Source: Pseudomonadales bacterium (GTDB taxonomy: Bacteria; Pseudomonadota; Gammaproteobacteria; Pseudomonadales; Porticoccaceae). Taken from it: DNA of 64,000 bases. Each line of letters opens with the position of its first letter. Positions within the stretch are counted from its first letter, which is position 1. The stretch is from contig JACKOF010000003.1 in NCBI GenBank assembly GCA_024234435.1, forward strand, positions 124,001 to 188,000. Reading direction: 5' to 3'. Below, piece by piece: positions 38,142 to 48,077 of this stretch. The position numbers were made by a program, and so were the translations under genes. The notes beneath the pieces are model-generated. The model did no database searches and had not been told where the DNA came from. It worked only from the letters and a program-made list of their open reading frames with translations.

Positions 38142-39428
38142 ATGGCAATAATCTGCAGCGAAAAATGGTACAGCCTCGGTATTGCAACAGTCATTTTTGC
38201 TGCAAACTTTGCCGCGTGGACCATGCTGGCGGTTCTCGGCGTACAAATCCGCGCAGATCTCGGACTCAGTGATACCAGTTTTGGTCTGCTGCTGGCCATG
38301 CCCATACTCACGGGTGCCTTCTCCCATCTACCCGCGGGTATTCTGGCCGAACGCTTCGGCGGAAGAATGGTGCTGTTTACCCAGACAGTGATTGTTGCTC
38401 TGTCGCTTTTCGCCCTCGCATATGCCGACACCTTTTACCAACTGCTGACTGTTGGCCTGCTGGTTGGCGTAGCTGGCGGCACCTTTATCTCCGGAGTCAC
38501 CTACGTTTCCGACTGGTTTGAACGTTCGATGCAGGGCACCGCCATGGGGATCTTCGGAGCCGGTGTCGCAGGTGCTGCTATCACTAACCTGCTGGCACCG
38601 CTGATCATCGCCAACCACGGCTGGCAGGCCGTACCTTTTTATTACGCAATCGTGCTGGTTATTCTGGCACTGGCTTTCTGGTTAACCACCAAACCCGATA
38701 CCAAGCACTCGGGAGACAGGCATGCAATAGCGGCTCTGGAATCAAGAAAGTTGCCTGTTAACCTGTCCCTACTCAAAGAACTGAGAGTCTGGCGCTTTGG
38801 TCTTTATTACCATTTCGTGTTTGGCGGCTTTATTGCGCTGGTGCTCTGGCTGCCACAATATTATGCAGGTGAGTATGGCCTGGATCTGAAAACAGCCTCC
38901 TTTCTCTCACTGCTGTTTGCTATTCCGGCTTCCATGGCCAGAGCTCTGGGCGGCTGGTTTGCGGACAACTTCGGGGCTCGAAAAATCAATTGGGCAGTCT
39001 TCTGGGTATGTCTGGTCTGCCTGTTTTTTCTTTCATATCCGAAAACCACCATGATCATTCACGGGATTGAGCAAACGCTCTCCGTCACGATCAACATCAA
39101 TCTCTGGGTTTTCACATTACTGATCTTTGTAGTGGGTGTTGCCATGGGCTTTGGCAAAGCCAGTATTTACCGGATTATTTACGATTACTACCCACAGGAT
39201 GTCGGTGTTGTCGGCGGCGCTGTGGGCACTATCGGCACACTCGGTGGTTTCACGCTACCCATTTTGTTTGGCCTCGCCGCCGACATCACTGGCATCCGCA
39301 GTTCCTGTTTTATGCTGCTCTACGGAATGCTGGCCGGGTGCATGGTTTTAATGTTTTACGCCATCAAGATCGATGCCTTCCAGCATCGCGTAAAACAGGC
39401 TTACGCCGACGAATTTTTGACTTTATAA
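38142..39428 (+). CDS. narK1: Nitrate/nitrite transporter, NarK1 type
   Basis: 428-aa MFS protein with 12 predicted helices. The short form with N-terminal FAANFAAWTMLAVLGVQI and central GGWFADNFGARK resembles NarK1 proteins, thought to import nitrate by proton symport. It is divergent from narX and leads narK2-narGHJI. The gap to narK2 is only 40 nt, so they share a transcript. Confidence 0.93.
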   Translation: MAIICSEKWYSLGIATVIFAANFAAWTMLAVLGVQIRADLGLSDTSFGLLLAMPILTGAFSHLPAGILAERFGGRMVLFTQTVIVALSLFALAYADTFYQLLTVGLLVGVAGGTFISGVTYVSDWFERSMQGTAMGIFGAGVAGAAITNLLAPLIIANHGWQAVPFYYAIVLVILALAFWLTTKPDTKHSGDRHAIAALESRKLPVNLSLLKELRVWRFGLYYHFVFGGFIALVLWLPQYYAGEYGLDLKTASFLSLLFAIPASMARALGGWFADNFGARKINWAVFWVCLVCLFFLSYPKTTMIIHGIEQTLSVTININLWVFTLLIFVVGVAMGFGKASIYRIIYDYYPQDVGVVGGAVGTIGTLGGFTLPILFGLAADITGIRSSCFMLLYGMLAGCMVLMFYAIKIDAFQHRVKQAYADEFLTL

Positions 39429-39468
39429 CGCTTTTAATTTTGTAACTGAAAACTGAGGAGAAGGTGCA

Positions 39469-41142
39469 ATGTCTAATCTGGAAAAGTGGGATGTAGAAGA
39501 TCCCCAGTTCTGGGAATCTGAGGGCAAAAAGGTTGCCAACAGAAACCTGTGGATTTCGATTCCCAGCCTACTGTGCGGATTTGCAGTCTGGCTCTATTGG
39601 GGAATTATCACGGTACAGATGCTGAATCTGGGATTCCCTATCGCCAAATCCGAACTGTTCACCCTGATGGCTATCGCCGGCCTTACTGGCGCTACCCTTC
39701 GAATACCAAGCAGCTTCTTTATTCGGCTCTGCGGCGGACGCAATACCATCGTCTTTACCACAGCATTATTGATGCTGCCTGCTCTTGGCGCGGGCATTGC
39801 GCTACAGGACATCAATACACCACTGTGGAAATTCCAGGTGCTGGCATTCCTATCCGGCTTCGGCGGCGGCAACTTCGCCTCCTCCATGTCCAACATCAGC
39901 TTCTTCTTTCCCAAGAAGCAACAGGGCCTGGCGCTGGGTTTGAACGCAGGTCTGGGTAACTTCGGTGTAACCACCATGCAGATACTGGTGCCGCTGGCCA
40001 TGACTTTCGGCCTGTTTGGCGCCATGGGTGGTGACTCGATGACCCTGCAACAAACATCCGGCACCCTGATCGGCAAAATCCCCGCAGGAACTGAAACCTG
40101 GATCCAGAATGCCGGTTTCGTCTGGCTGCTGTTCCTGATACCGCTGGCTGTTCTGGGCTGGTTCGGGATGAACAACATCAAGACCCATGAAGTTACTCCA
40201 GACCTGCCAAACCCCATCAGCAGTTTTTCAATAATCTCTGGTATGTTAATTATCGGCTTCTTCACCGCCGCAGTGGGATTGTGGTTGTTATTACCAGAAT
40301 CAGCTAATGGCTCCGGGTTTAATGTACCAAAAGAAATCGTCATGGTTCTGGTCATCGGCTCGACTGTATTCTGGTTAAAAATGTTGCCTGGTGCGATACG
40401 CTCCAGCCTGGTACGCCAGTATAAAATTTTTAACAACCCCCACACTTGGGTAATGAGCGTAATTTACACAATGACTTTCGGCTCATTCATCGGTTTTGCT
40501 GCATCATTCCCGCTGGCGATTAAGGTTATTTTCGGCTACCAGCATGTAATGGTTGACGGTGTTATGACCCATAATACTGCCAATCCGAATGGCCCCAGTG
40601 CTCTTATGTACGCCTGGATGGGACCCTTTATCGGCGCCTTGATTCGCCCTGTGGGTGGTTGGATAGCCGACAAGATGGGCGGAGCGATCGTCACCCAAAT
40701 CTGTTCTATAGTAATGGTCGGTAGTGCCTTGGGGGTTGCCTATTATATGAAGGCTGCCTATGCCTCGGCGACTCCGGAAGAATTCTTTATGCCTTTCTTC
40801 CTGCTGTTTCTGCTGCTATTTGCCGCCACAGGTATTGGCAACGGCTCTACCTTCCGCACTATCGCCATGGTATTCACTAAGGAACAGGCAGGCCCAGTAC
40901 TTGGCTGGACCTCAGCAGTAGCCGCCTACGGTGCCTTTTACATCCCTAAAGTACTGGGTGAGCAAATCAAGGCAACCACACCTGAAGTGGCGTTGATTGG
41001 GTTTGCCGCATTCTACGCAGTATGCATCGGCATCAACTGGTGGTTTTATCTGCGTAAAAATCGTAGCGGCACCCAAGTTCATTGCCCGAAATGTGGTGAG
41101 GATTTCACTCTTCAAAAAGACGGTGAATTCTATAATCCTTGA
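39469..41142 (+). CDS. narK2: Nitrate/nitrite antiporter, NarK2 type
   Basis: 557-aa NarK-family MFS protein preceded by a strong GAGGAGAAGG. Signatures: SMSNISFFFPKKQQGLALG and GNFGVTTMQ in the first half, GGWIADKMGG in the central loop. The long form with extra length in the middle fits NarK2 proteins that exchange nitrate for nitrite. The soluble C-terminal tail holds one CPKCG pair (about residues 538-542), half of a zinc ribbon. A hairpin separates it from narG. Confidence 0.93.
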   Translation: MSNLEKWDVEDPQFWESEGKKVANRNLWISIPSLLCGFAVWLYWGIITVQMLNLGFPIAKSELFTLMAIAGLTGATLRIPSSFFIRLCGGRNTIVFTTALLMLPALGAGIALQDINTPLWKFQVLAFLSGFGGGNFASSMSNISFFFPKKQQGLALGLNAGLGNFGVTTMQILVPLAMTFGLFGAMGGDSMTLQQTSGTLIGKIPAGTETWIQNAGFVWLLFLIPLAVLGWFGMNNIKTHEVTPDLPNPISSFSIISGMLIIGFFTAAVGLWLLLPESANGSGFNVPKEIVMVLVIGSTVFWLKMLPGAIRSSLVRQYKIFNNPHTWVMSVIYTMTFGSFIGFAASFPLAIKVIFGYQHVMVDGVMTHNTANPNGPSALMYAWMGPFIGALIRPVGGWIADKMGGAIVTQICSIVMVGSALGVAYYMKAAYASATPEEFFMPFFLLFLLLFAATGIGNGSTFRTIAMVFTKEQAGPVLGWTSAVAAYGAFYIPKVLGEQIKATTPEVALIGFAAFYAVCIGINWWFYLRKNRSGTQVHCPKCGEDFTLQKDGEFYNP

Positions 41143-41156
41143 TTATTATTTATACT

Positions 41157-41181
41157 GTCCGGCGAGTCCAACTCGCCGGAC
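41157..41181 (+). repeat. Stem-loop between narK2 and narG
   Basis: GTCCGGCGAGT and ACTCGCCGGAC form a perfect 11-bp stem around CCA. No T-run follows, so it is more likely an mRNA processing or stabilising element than a terminator. Confidence 0.75.
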
Positions 41182-41240
41182 TACTCACAAAGAGACCAAA
41201 GTAAATCTGTACTTAAGCATTAAATAAAGAGAGCATAGCC

Positions 41241-44200
41241 ATGAGTCATTTCCTCGACAGCTTGCAGTTTTTCAAGAAGACCGTTGACGGTGAATTTGCC
41301 GATGGTCACGGAGAAACACGCAACGAAAACCGCGAATGGGAGAACAGCTATCGTCAGCGTTGGCAACACGACAAAATCGTTCGTTCAACACACGGCGTTA
41401 ACTGTACAGGATCCTGTAGCTGGAAAATTTACGTCAAGAACGGCCTGATTACCTGGGAAACCCAGCAGACCGACTACCCCCGCACACGGCCAGACCTTCC
41501 AAACCACGAACCTCGAGGATGCCCGCGCGGTGCAAGCTATTCCTGGTATATCTACAGTGCCAATCGGATTAAATACCCCAAGGTTCGCAAACCGCTGCTG
41601 AAACTCTGGCGTGACGCCAGAAGCGCTCACAGCAACCCGGTCGAAGCCTGGGCCTCAATCGTTGAAGACCCTGCAAAAGCAACCTCGTACAAGAGCAAAC
41701 GCGGACTGGGTGGGTTCGTTCGCTCCTCATGGGACGAAGTGAACGAAATTATCGCCGCAGCCAACGTTTACACAGCGAAAGAGCATGGTCCTGACAGGAT
41801 TATCGGCTTCTCGCCAATTCCGGCGATGTCGATGGTTTCCTACGCTGCCGGTTCACGCTATCTGTCGCTGATCGGTGGCGTCTGCATGAGCTTCTACGAC
41901 TGGTACTGCGACTTGCCTCCCTCTTCTCCAATGGTTTGGGGCGAGCAAACCGATGTGCCTGAATCCGCTGACTGGTATAACTCAAACTACATTATTGCCT
42001 GGGGTTCCAACGTTCCCCAGACTCGTACTCCCGATGCCCACTTCCTGACCGAAGTTCGCTACAAGGGCGCCAAAACAGTGGCTATCACCCCGGACTACTC
42101 CGAGGTAGCCAAACTGACAGACACCTGGCTGAACCCGAAGCAAGGCACCGATGCGGCACTGGGCATGGCCTTTGGTCACGTCATCCTCAAGGAATTCCAC
42201 CTGGAAAAACCCAGTGCCTACTTCACCGAATATGTGCGCCAGTACTCCGATATGCCAATACTGGTTAATCTGGAAATGACCGACGGTGGTTACAAGCCCA
42301 CCCGCTTCCTGAGAGCATCGGATCTGGCGGACAATCTGGGGCAAGACAATAACCCTGACTGGAAGACCATTGCCATTGATGAAAACACCGGCGAGCTGGT
42401 TTCACCACAAGGCGCCATCGGCTACCGCTGGGGTGAAGAGGGTGACGGTGTCGGCAAGTGGAACATCGAAAACCGTGAAGGCAAAGAAGGCAAGGAAGTT
42501 AAGCTGCAATTATCGCTGATCGATGGCGGCGAAACTGACGCGGTTGCCTTCCCCTACTTTGCTGCTGAAGGTACTGGCAGCTACTTCTGGAACCATCAGG
42601 ACGGCGATGCCATCCAGATGCGCAATGTGCCGGTTAAAACCATTACCCTGGCTGATGGCTCACAGGCCAAAGTTGCCACTGTTTACGATCTGATGATGGC
42701 GAACTACGGCATCGATCGCGGTCTCGGAGGTGGTAATGTCGCCTCCAGTTACGATGACGAAACAGTAGCTTACACACCCGCCTGGCAGGAAAAAATCACC
42801 GGTGTTGATCGCCGCAAAGTGATCCAGATCGCCCGCGAATTTGCCGACAACGCCGACAAGACCCGCGGTAAGTCGATGGTGATCGTCGGCGCTGCCATGA
42901 ACCACTGGTACCACATGGACATGAACTACCGCGGTTTGATCAATATGCTGATCATGTGCGGTTGTGTTGGTCAGAGCGGTGGTGGCTGGGCACACTATGT
43001 TGGGCAGGAAAAACTTCGCCCACAAACCGGCTGGCTGCCATTGGCATTCGGTCTGGACTGGCACCGCCCGCCCCGCCATATGAACTCCACGTCATTCTTT
43101 TACAACCACAGTTCACAATGGCGCCATGAGAAGGTCAGTATTCACGACGTGTTGTCACCCATCGCCGACAAGTCGGAATACCCGGAACATATGCTCGACT
43201 ACAACATCAAGGCAGAGCGCATGGGTTGGTTGCCATCAGCACCCCAGCTGAACCGTAATCCATTGCAGATTACCCGGGAAGCGGAAGCGGCTGGCATGGA
43301 CCCCAAAGATTACGCCGTGCAGGAACTGAAAGCCGGCAATCTGCGGTTCGCCGCCGAGCAACCGGACAACCCGGATAACTTCCCGCGCAATCTGTTTGTC
43401 TGGCGCTCTAACCTGTTGGGCTCCTCCGGCAAGGGTCATGAGTACATGCTCAAGTACCTGCTGGGCACCAAAAACGGCGTGATGAACGAAGACAACTTCG
43501 CCCGCGGCAGCGACCTGATTCCAAAAGAAATCGATTTCGAGGAAAAAGGACCGGAAGGCAAACTGGATCTGGTGACAACTCTGGATTTCAGAATGTCCTC
43601 CACCTGCATGTACTCCGACATCGTATTGCCAACAGCCACTTGGTACGAAAAGGACGATCTCAACACCTCGGACATGCACCCCTTTATTCACCCGCTGTCG
43701 AAAGCGACCGACCCGGCTTGGGAAGCGCGCTCTGACTGGGATATTTACAAGGGTATCGCGAAAAAATTCTCCGAGATCGCCGCGCTGAACAACAACCTTG
43801 GCGTGGAGAAAGACCTGGTAACCGTACCCATGCTCCACGACACCCCCGGAGAACTGGCGCAACCCTTTGATGTGAAGGACTGGAAGCACGGCGAGTGCGA
43901 CCTGATTCCGGGCAAGACGGCACCTAACATGGTGGTGGTTGAGCGGGATTATCCTAACACCTACAAAAAGTTTACCTCTGTAGGCCCGCTGCTTGAAAAA
44001 CTGGGCAATGGTGGCAAAGGCATCGGCTGGAACACAGATGACGAAGTGAAGCTTCTGAAAGAGCTGAACTACACCGTGACCGAAGAGGGTATCAGCAAAG
44101 GCCAACCTCGCATTGAGTCTGCCATTGATGCGGCCGAGGTAGTGCTCAGTCTGGCGCCGGAAACCAACGGCAACGTGGCGGTAAAAGCCTGGGATGCGCT

Positions 44201-45029
44201 GGGTAAAATTACTGGTCGCGATCACAAGCATCTGGCCGAACCCAAGCACGAAGAGAAAATTCGTTTCCGCGACATTCAGGCACAACCGCGCAAGATTATC
44301 TCTTCACCTACCTGGTCTGGCCTGGAGGATGAACATGTCAGCTACAACGCTGGTTACACCAATGTCCACGAGCTGATTCCCTGGCGCACCATCACTGGTC
44401 GTCAACAGTTCTATCAGGATCACAAATGGATGCAGGCCTTTGGCGAGCAGATGATCTCCTATCGCCCACCGATTCACACCAATACCACTGATCTGGTGAA
44501 AGATGCCAAACCCAACGGTAACAAGGAAATCGTGCTGAACTGGATTACACCGCACCAGAAATGGGGCATTCACAGCACCTACTCCGACAACCTGTTGATG
44601 CTGACTCTGTCTCGAGGCGGACCGATTATCTGGTTAAGTGAAGTCGATGCCAAAAAAGCCGACATCGAAGATAACGACTGGGTCGAAGTGTTCAACGTCA
44701 ACGGCGCAATAGCCTGCCGCGCGGTGGTCAGCCAACGTGTCAACGAAGGCATGGTGATGATGTATCACGCCCAGGAGCGAATCGTGAATGTGCCTGGCAG
44801 TGAAACTACCGGCACCCGTGGCGGACATCACAACTCGGTCACCCGTGTGGTCATGAAACCGACTCACATGATCGGTGGTTATGCCCAACAGTCCTACGGT
44901 TTCAACTACTACGGCACCGTCGGCTGTAACCGCGACGAGATGGTGGTTGTCCGCAAGATGGACAAGGTTGACTGGCTCGACAACGAGACCGGCGACGGCC
45001 TTCCACAACCACTGCCAACAGAAGTTTAA
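41241..45029 (+). CDS. narG: Respiratory nitrate reductase alpha subunit
   Basis: Mo-bisMGD catalytic subunit of the membrane-bound nitrate reductase; reduces nitrate to nitrite on the cytoplasmic face. 1262 aa, normal. H51, C55, C59 and C94 bind the [4Fe-4S] FS0 cluster (STHGVNCTGSC, RGCPRG). The E. coli numbering is offset by two, so D224 in YDWYCDLPP is the likely Mo ligand. The vestigial twin-arginine-like NSYRQRW near residue 36 is normal for NarG. It needs the moa/moe/mob genes also found in the window. Confidence 0.98.
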   Translation: MSHFLDSLQFFKKTVDGEFADGHGETRNENREWENSYRQRWQHDKIVRSTHGVNCTGSCSWKIYVKNGLITWETQQTDYPRTRPDLPNHEPRGCPRGASYSWYIYSANRIKYPKVRKPLLKLWRDARSAHSNPVEAWASIVEDPAKATSYKSKRGLGGFVRSSWDEVNEIIAAANVYTAKEHGPDRIIGFSPIPAMSMVSYAAGSRYLSLIGGVCMSFYDWYCDLPPSSPMVWGEQTDVPESADWYNSNYIIAWGSNVPQTRTPDAHFLTEVRYKGAKTVAITPDYSEVAKLTDTWLNPKQGTDAALGMAFGHVILKEFHLEKPSAYFTEYVRQYSDMPILVNLEMTDGGYKPTRFLRASDLADNLGQDNNPDWKTIAIDENTGELVSPQGAIGYRWGEEGDGVGKWNIENREGKEGKEVKLQLSLIDGGETDAVAFPYFAAEGTGSYFWNHQDGDAIQMRNVPVKTITLADGSQAKVATVYDLMMANYGIDRGLGGGNVASSYDDETVAYTPAWQEKITGVDRRKVIQIAREFADNADKTRGKSMVIVGAAMNHWYHMDMNYRGLINMLIMCGCVGQSGGGWAHYVGQEKLRPQTGWLPLAFGLDWHRPPRHMNSTSFFYNHSSQWRHEKVSIHDVLSPIADKSEYPEHMLDYNIKAERMGWLPSAPQLNRNPLQITREAEAAGMDPKDYAVQELKAGNLRFAAEQPDNPDNFPRNLFVWRSNLLGSSGKGHEYMLKYLLGTKNGVMNEDNFARGSDLIPKEIDFEEKGPEGKLDLVTTLDFRMSSTCMYSDIVLPTATWYEKDDLNTSDMHPFIHPLSKATDPAWEARSDWDIYKGIAKKFSEIAALNNNLGVEKDLVTVPMLHDTPGELAQPFDVKDWKHGECDLIPGKTAPNMVVVERDYPNTYKKFTSVGPLLEKLGNGGKGIGWNTDDEVKLLKELNYTVTEEGISKGQPRIESAIDAAEVVLSLAPETNGNVAVKAWDALGKITGRDHKHLAEPKHEEKIRFRDIQAQPRKIISSPTWSGLEDEHVSYNAGYTNVHELIPWRTITGRQQFYQDHKWMQAFGEQMISYRPPIHTNTTDLVKDAKPNGNKEIVLNWITPHQKWGIHSTYSDNLLMLTLSRGGPIIWLSEVDAKKADIEDNDWVEVFNVNGAIACRAVVSQRVNEGMVMMYHAQERIVNVPGSETTGTRGGHHNSVTRVVMKPTHMIGGYAQQSYGFNYYGTVGCNRDEMVVVRKMDKVDWLDNETGDGLPQPLPTEV

Positions 45030-45041
45030 GGAGAGCGTGCA

Positions 45042-46598
45042 ATGAAAATTCGTTCACAAGTGGGCATGGTGCTAAACCTTGATAAATGTATCGGTTGTCA
45101 CACCTGCTCGATCACCTGTAAGAATGTGTGGACCTCCCGTGAAGGCATGGAATACGCCTGGTTCAACAATGTTGAAACCAAGCCTGGCATTGGTTACCCG
45201 AAAGAATGGGAAAACCAGGACAAATGGAAAGGTGGCTGGGTTCGCAATAAGGATGGCTCTATTAATCCGAAAATTGGCGGTAAATTCCGCGTGTTGGCGA
45301 ATATTTTCTCCAACCCGGATCTGCCTCAGATCGACGATTACTACGAGCCATTCGATTTCGACTACCAGCACCTTCACACGGCACCATTGCAGGAGCATCA
45401 GCCTACTGCGCGCCCGCGCTCGCTGATTTCCGGCAAGCGTATGCAGAAAATCGAATGGGGTCCGAACTGGGAGGAAATTCTTGGCACCGAGTTCGAAAAG
45501 CGCAGTGTCGATAAGAACTTCGACAATGTACAGAAAGAGATCTACGGCGAATTTGAAAACACTTTCATGATGTACTTGCCGCGCCTGTGCGAGCACTGCC
45601 TGAACCCGACCTGTGCAGCATCCTGCCCTTCCGGTGCCATCTACAAGCGCGAGGAAGACGGCATTGTACTGATCGATCAGGAGAAGTGTCGCGGCTGGCG
45701 TATGTGCATTTCCGGTTGCCCGTACAAAAAAATCTACTTCAACTGGAAATCCGGCAAGTCCGAGAAATGTATTTTCTGCTACCCGCGGATTGAATCCGGA
45801 CAACCCACCGTCTGTTCGGAAACCTGCGTTGGTCGTATCCGCTATCTGGGTGTTCTGCTTTATGACGCAGACAAGATTGCGGAAGTTGCCAGTACCGAGT
45901 CCGAGCAGGACCTGTACAAAAAGCAACTGGAAATCTTCCTCGACCCTAACGATCCTGCCGTTATCGCCCAGGCAAGAAAAGACGGCGTGCCTGATTCGGT
46001 CATTGAAGCGGCACAGCAATCTCCCGTTTACAAAATGGCGGTTGACTGGCAGCTGGCACTGCCTCTGCACCCAGAATACCGCACCCTGCCTATGGTTTGG
46101 TATGTGCCACCGCTGTCGCCGATTCAGTCTGCGGCTGATGCCGGCACTATCCCGGCCAAAGCCACGGGCACTAACGGTGTGATTCCCGATGTGGATGCCC
46201 TGCGTATTCCGGTGAAATACCTCGCCAACATGTTGACCGCTGGTGACGAAGAACCGGTATTGCTGGCACTGAAACGTCTGTTGGCCATGCGTGCATATAA
46301 ACGCTCGCAGATCGTTGAAAACCAGCGCGATCTACAGGTACTCGAAGATGTGGGTTTGACGGAGTTGCAGGTTGAAGAAATGTACCGCTACCTGGCGATC
46401 GCCAACTACGAAGACCGCTACGTGATCCCGACAGCACACCGCGAGGAAGCCATGTCGGAAGCCTTCGCCGAACGCGGTGGTTGCGGATTCTCGTTTGGCA
46501 ACGGCTGCTCCACGGGTGAATCGGACATCAATCTGTTTGGCACCAAAAAAACCACCCGCAGAGATGTGATTCAAACCGTCCAAGTGTGGGAGGAATAA
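45042..46598 (+). CDS. narH: Respiratory nitrate reductase beta subunit
   Basis: 518-aa Fe-S subunit moving electrons from NarI hemes to NarG. Cysteine groups: CIGCHTCSITC near the N-terminus, CEHCLNPTCAASC, CRGWRMCISGC (with the tryptophan that makes one cluster [3Fe-4S]) and CIFCYPR. It starts 12 nt after narG with AGGAGAG. Confidence 0.98.
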   Translation: MKIRSQVGMVLNLDKCIGCHTCSITCKNVWTSREGMEYAWFNNVETKPGIGYPKEWENQDKWKGGWVRNKDGSINPKIGGKFRVLANIFSNPDLPQIDDYYEPFDFDYQHLHTAPLQEHQPTARPRSLISGKRMQKIEWGPNWEEILGTEFEKRSVDKNFDNVQKEIYGEFENTFMMYLPRLCEHCLNPTCAASCPSGAIYKREEDGIVLIDQEKCRGWRMCISGCPYKKIYFNWKSGKSEKCIFCYPRIESGQPTVCSETCVGRIRYLGVLLYDADKIAEVASTESEQDLYKKQLEIFLDPNDPAVIAQARKDGVPDSVIEAAQQSPVYKMAVDWQLALPLHPEYRTLPMVWYVPPLSPIQSAADAGTIPAKATGTNGVIPDVDALRIPVKYLANMLTAGDEEPVLLALKRLLAMRAYKRSQIVENQRDLQVLEDVGLTELQVEEMYRYLAIANYEDRYVIPTAHREEAMSEAFAERGGCGFSFGNGCSTGESDINLFGTKKTTRRDVIQTVQVWEE

Positions 46599-46601
46599 CG
46601 C

Positions 46602-47318
46602 ATGGAAATCCTGAAAATTATTTCCCGGCTGATGACCTACCCCTGCCAGGAAATGCAGTCTCACCAGAGCGAGATCAAACAAGCCATCGACGCATCCCGG
46701 GATATATCCCCAGCGATGCGTCAACAACTGAAAGATCTGCTACAAGCAGTCTACAGTGGTGATCTGATGGACGCACAGGAAGCCTATACCGGGCTGTTTG
46801 ACCGCGGGCGCTCCCTATCGTTGCTGCTGTTTGAGCATGTGCACGGCGAATCGCGAGATCGAGGCCAGGCCATGGTTGATCTGATGGCACTGTATGAGAA
46901 CCACGGCTTTGCCATCAATGTGCGTGAACTGCCTGATTATATTCCTCTGTATCTGGAATACCTTTCTCACCGACCTCACCTTGAGGCCCGAGAAGGACTG
47001 ACCGATGTCAGCCATATTCTGGGATTACTCAGCGCCCGTTTACAGGAACGCAACAGCCCCTACGCGTCGCTGTTTGATGCGCTACTGATGATCAGTGGCG
47101 CGCAGGTGGATATCACCCAACTGCGGAAACAGACTGCCTCGGAAAAGCGCGATGACACGCTCGAAGCGCTGGATAAAATCTGGGAAGAAGAAGCCGTTAC
47201 CTTCGGTGCTGGCGACGGGCTTGAGGGCAGCTGCCCTTCCAGCCGCCCCCTGCCACCTCAACACGCTCAACCTCAACGCAATGCAAATGACGCCGTAGCC
47301 GTCCGCTGGGCAAACTAA
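46602..47318 (+). CDS. narJ: Nitrate reductase assembly chaperone NarJ
   Basis: 238-aa cytoplasmic chaperone for cofactor insertion into NarG. All-helical sequence with the family blocks ISRLMTYPCQEMQ, YTGLFDRGRSLSLLLFEHVHGESRDRG and ELPDYIPLYLEYL. Starts 3 nt after narH. The C-terminal tail is low-complexity and variable. Confidence 0.96.
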   Translation: MEILKIISRLMTYPCQEMQSHQSEIKQAIDASRDISPAMRQQLKDLLQAVYSGDLMDAQEAYTGLFDRGRSLSLLLFEHVHGESRDRGQAMVDLMALYENHGFAINVRELPDYIPLYLEYLSHRPHLEAREGLTDVSHILGLLSARLQERNSPYASLFDALLMISGAQVDITQLRKQTASEKRDDTLEALDKIWEEEAVTFGAGDGLEGSCPSSRPLPPQHAQPQRNANDAVAVRWAN

Positions 47319-47328
47319 GGAGCACATT

Positions 47329-48015
47329 ATGACTAATACTCTGCTATTCGGCCTCTACCCCTACCTGGCGGCCATTATCTGCATCGTCGGCTGCTGGGCT
47401 CGCTACGACCGCGAACAGTACTCGTGGAAGGCGGGATCCAGCCAGGTGCTGCGCACCAAGGGCATGAGAATGGCCAGCAACCTGTTCCATGTTGGCGTAT
47501 TGTTCATACTCGCCGGGCACTTTGTCGGCCTGCTAATGCCAGAATCCATCTATCACTATGTGATCAGCACTGAAAGCAAACAGCTACTGGCGATGGTATC
47601 CGGCGGCTTCTTCGGCGTGCTGTGCTTTATCGGCATGACCATGCTGATTGTTCGCCGCTTCACTGACGAACGCGTCAAGGCGAGCAGCAGCTTTTCAGAC
47701 AATCTCGTTCTGATACTGCTGTATATCCAGCTGATTCTGGGGCTGTCTACCATTTACGCCTCCAGTCATCATATGGATGGCTCTGTCATGGTGATGCTGG
47801 CTAACTGGGCGCAGTACACCGTACTGCTACACCCGGTAGAAGCCGCTGCAGCCATCGCACCGGTCAGTCTGGTTTACAAACTGCATGTATTCCTGGGGCT
47901 GACGTTGTTTGTGGTATTTCCTTTTACCCGGTTGGTGCATATCATCAGTGGTATTGCTGCACCCATTAAGTATCTGACCCGCAACTATCAGATTGTGCGC
48001 CGCAAGCGCGCCTGA
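47329..48015 (+). CDS. narI: Respiratory nitrate reductase gamma subunit
   Basis: 228-aa membrane cytochrome b that oxidises quinol for NarGH. Five transmembrane helices; heme-ligand histidines are in FHVGVLFILAGHFVG and in the later LHVFLGLTLF and RLVHIISG segments. SD AAGGAG, 10 nt after narJ. Confidence 0.97.
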   Translation: MTNTLLFGLYPYLAAIICIVGCWARYDREQYSWKAGSSQVLRTKGMRMASNLFHVGVLFILAGHFVGLLMPESIYHYVISTESKQLLAMVSGGFFGVLCFIGMTMLIVRRFTDERVKASSSFSDNLVLILLYIQLILGLSTIYASSHHMDGSVMVMLANWAQYTVLLHPVEAAAAIAPVSLVYKLHVFLGLTLFVVFPFTRLVHIISGIAAPIKYLTRNYQIVRRKRA

Positions 48016-48021
48016 TAAACC

Positions 48022-48055
48022 GGCGGCAGTCACCTGTAAACCGGTGACTGCCGCC
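48022..48055 (+). repeat. Stem-loop between narI and ppiC
   Basis: GGCGGCAGTCACC and GGTGACTGCCGCC form a perfect 13-bp stem with an 8-nt loop. No T-run follows. Like the hairpin before narG it may protect the 3' end of narGHJI mRNA or damp downstream expression. Confidence 0.78.
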
Positions 48056-48077
48056 TACAATTAACGAGGATTTACCC

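Noticed and set aside
39594..40445. 283-codon open frame on the minus strand inside narK2
   Set aside because: Antisense to a conserved transporter with no recognisable features.
43236..44285. 349-codon open frame on the minus strand inside narG
   Set aside because: Antisense to a fully conserved narG; it has no domain pattern and arises from narG codon bias.
45072..46070. 332-codon open frame on the minus strand inside narH
   Set aside because: Antisense shadow of narH; the cysteine motifs of narH lie in the opposite frame.
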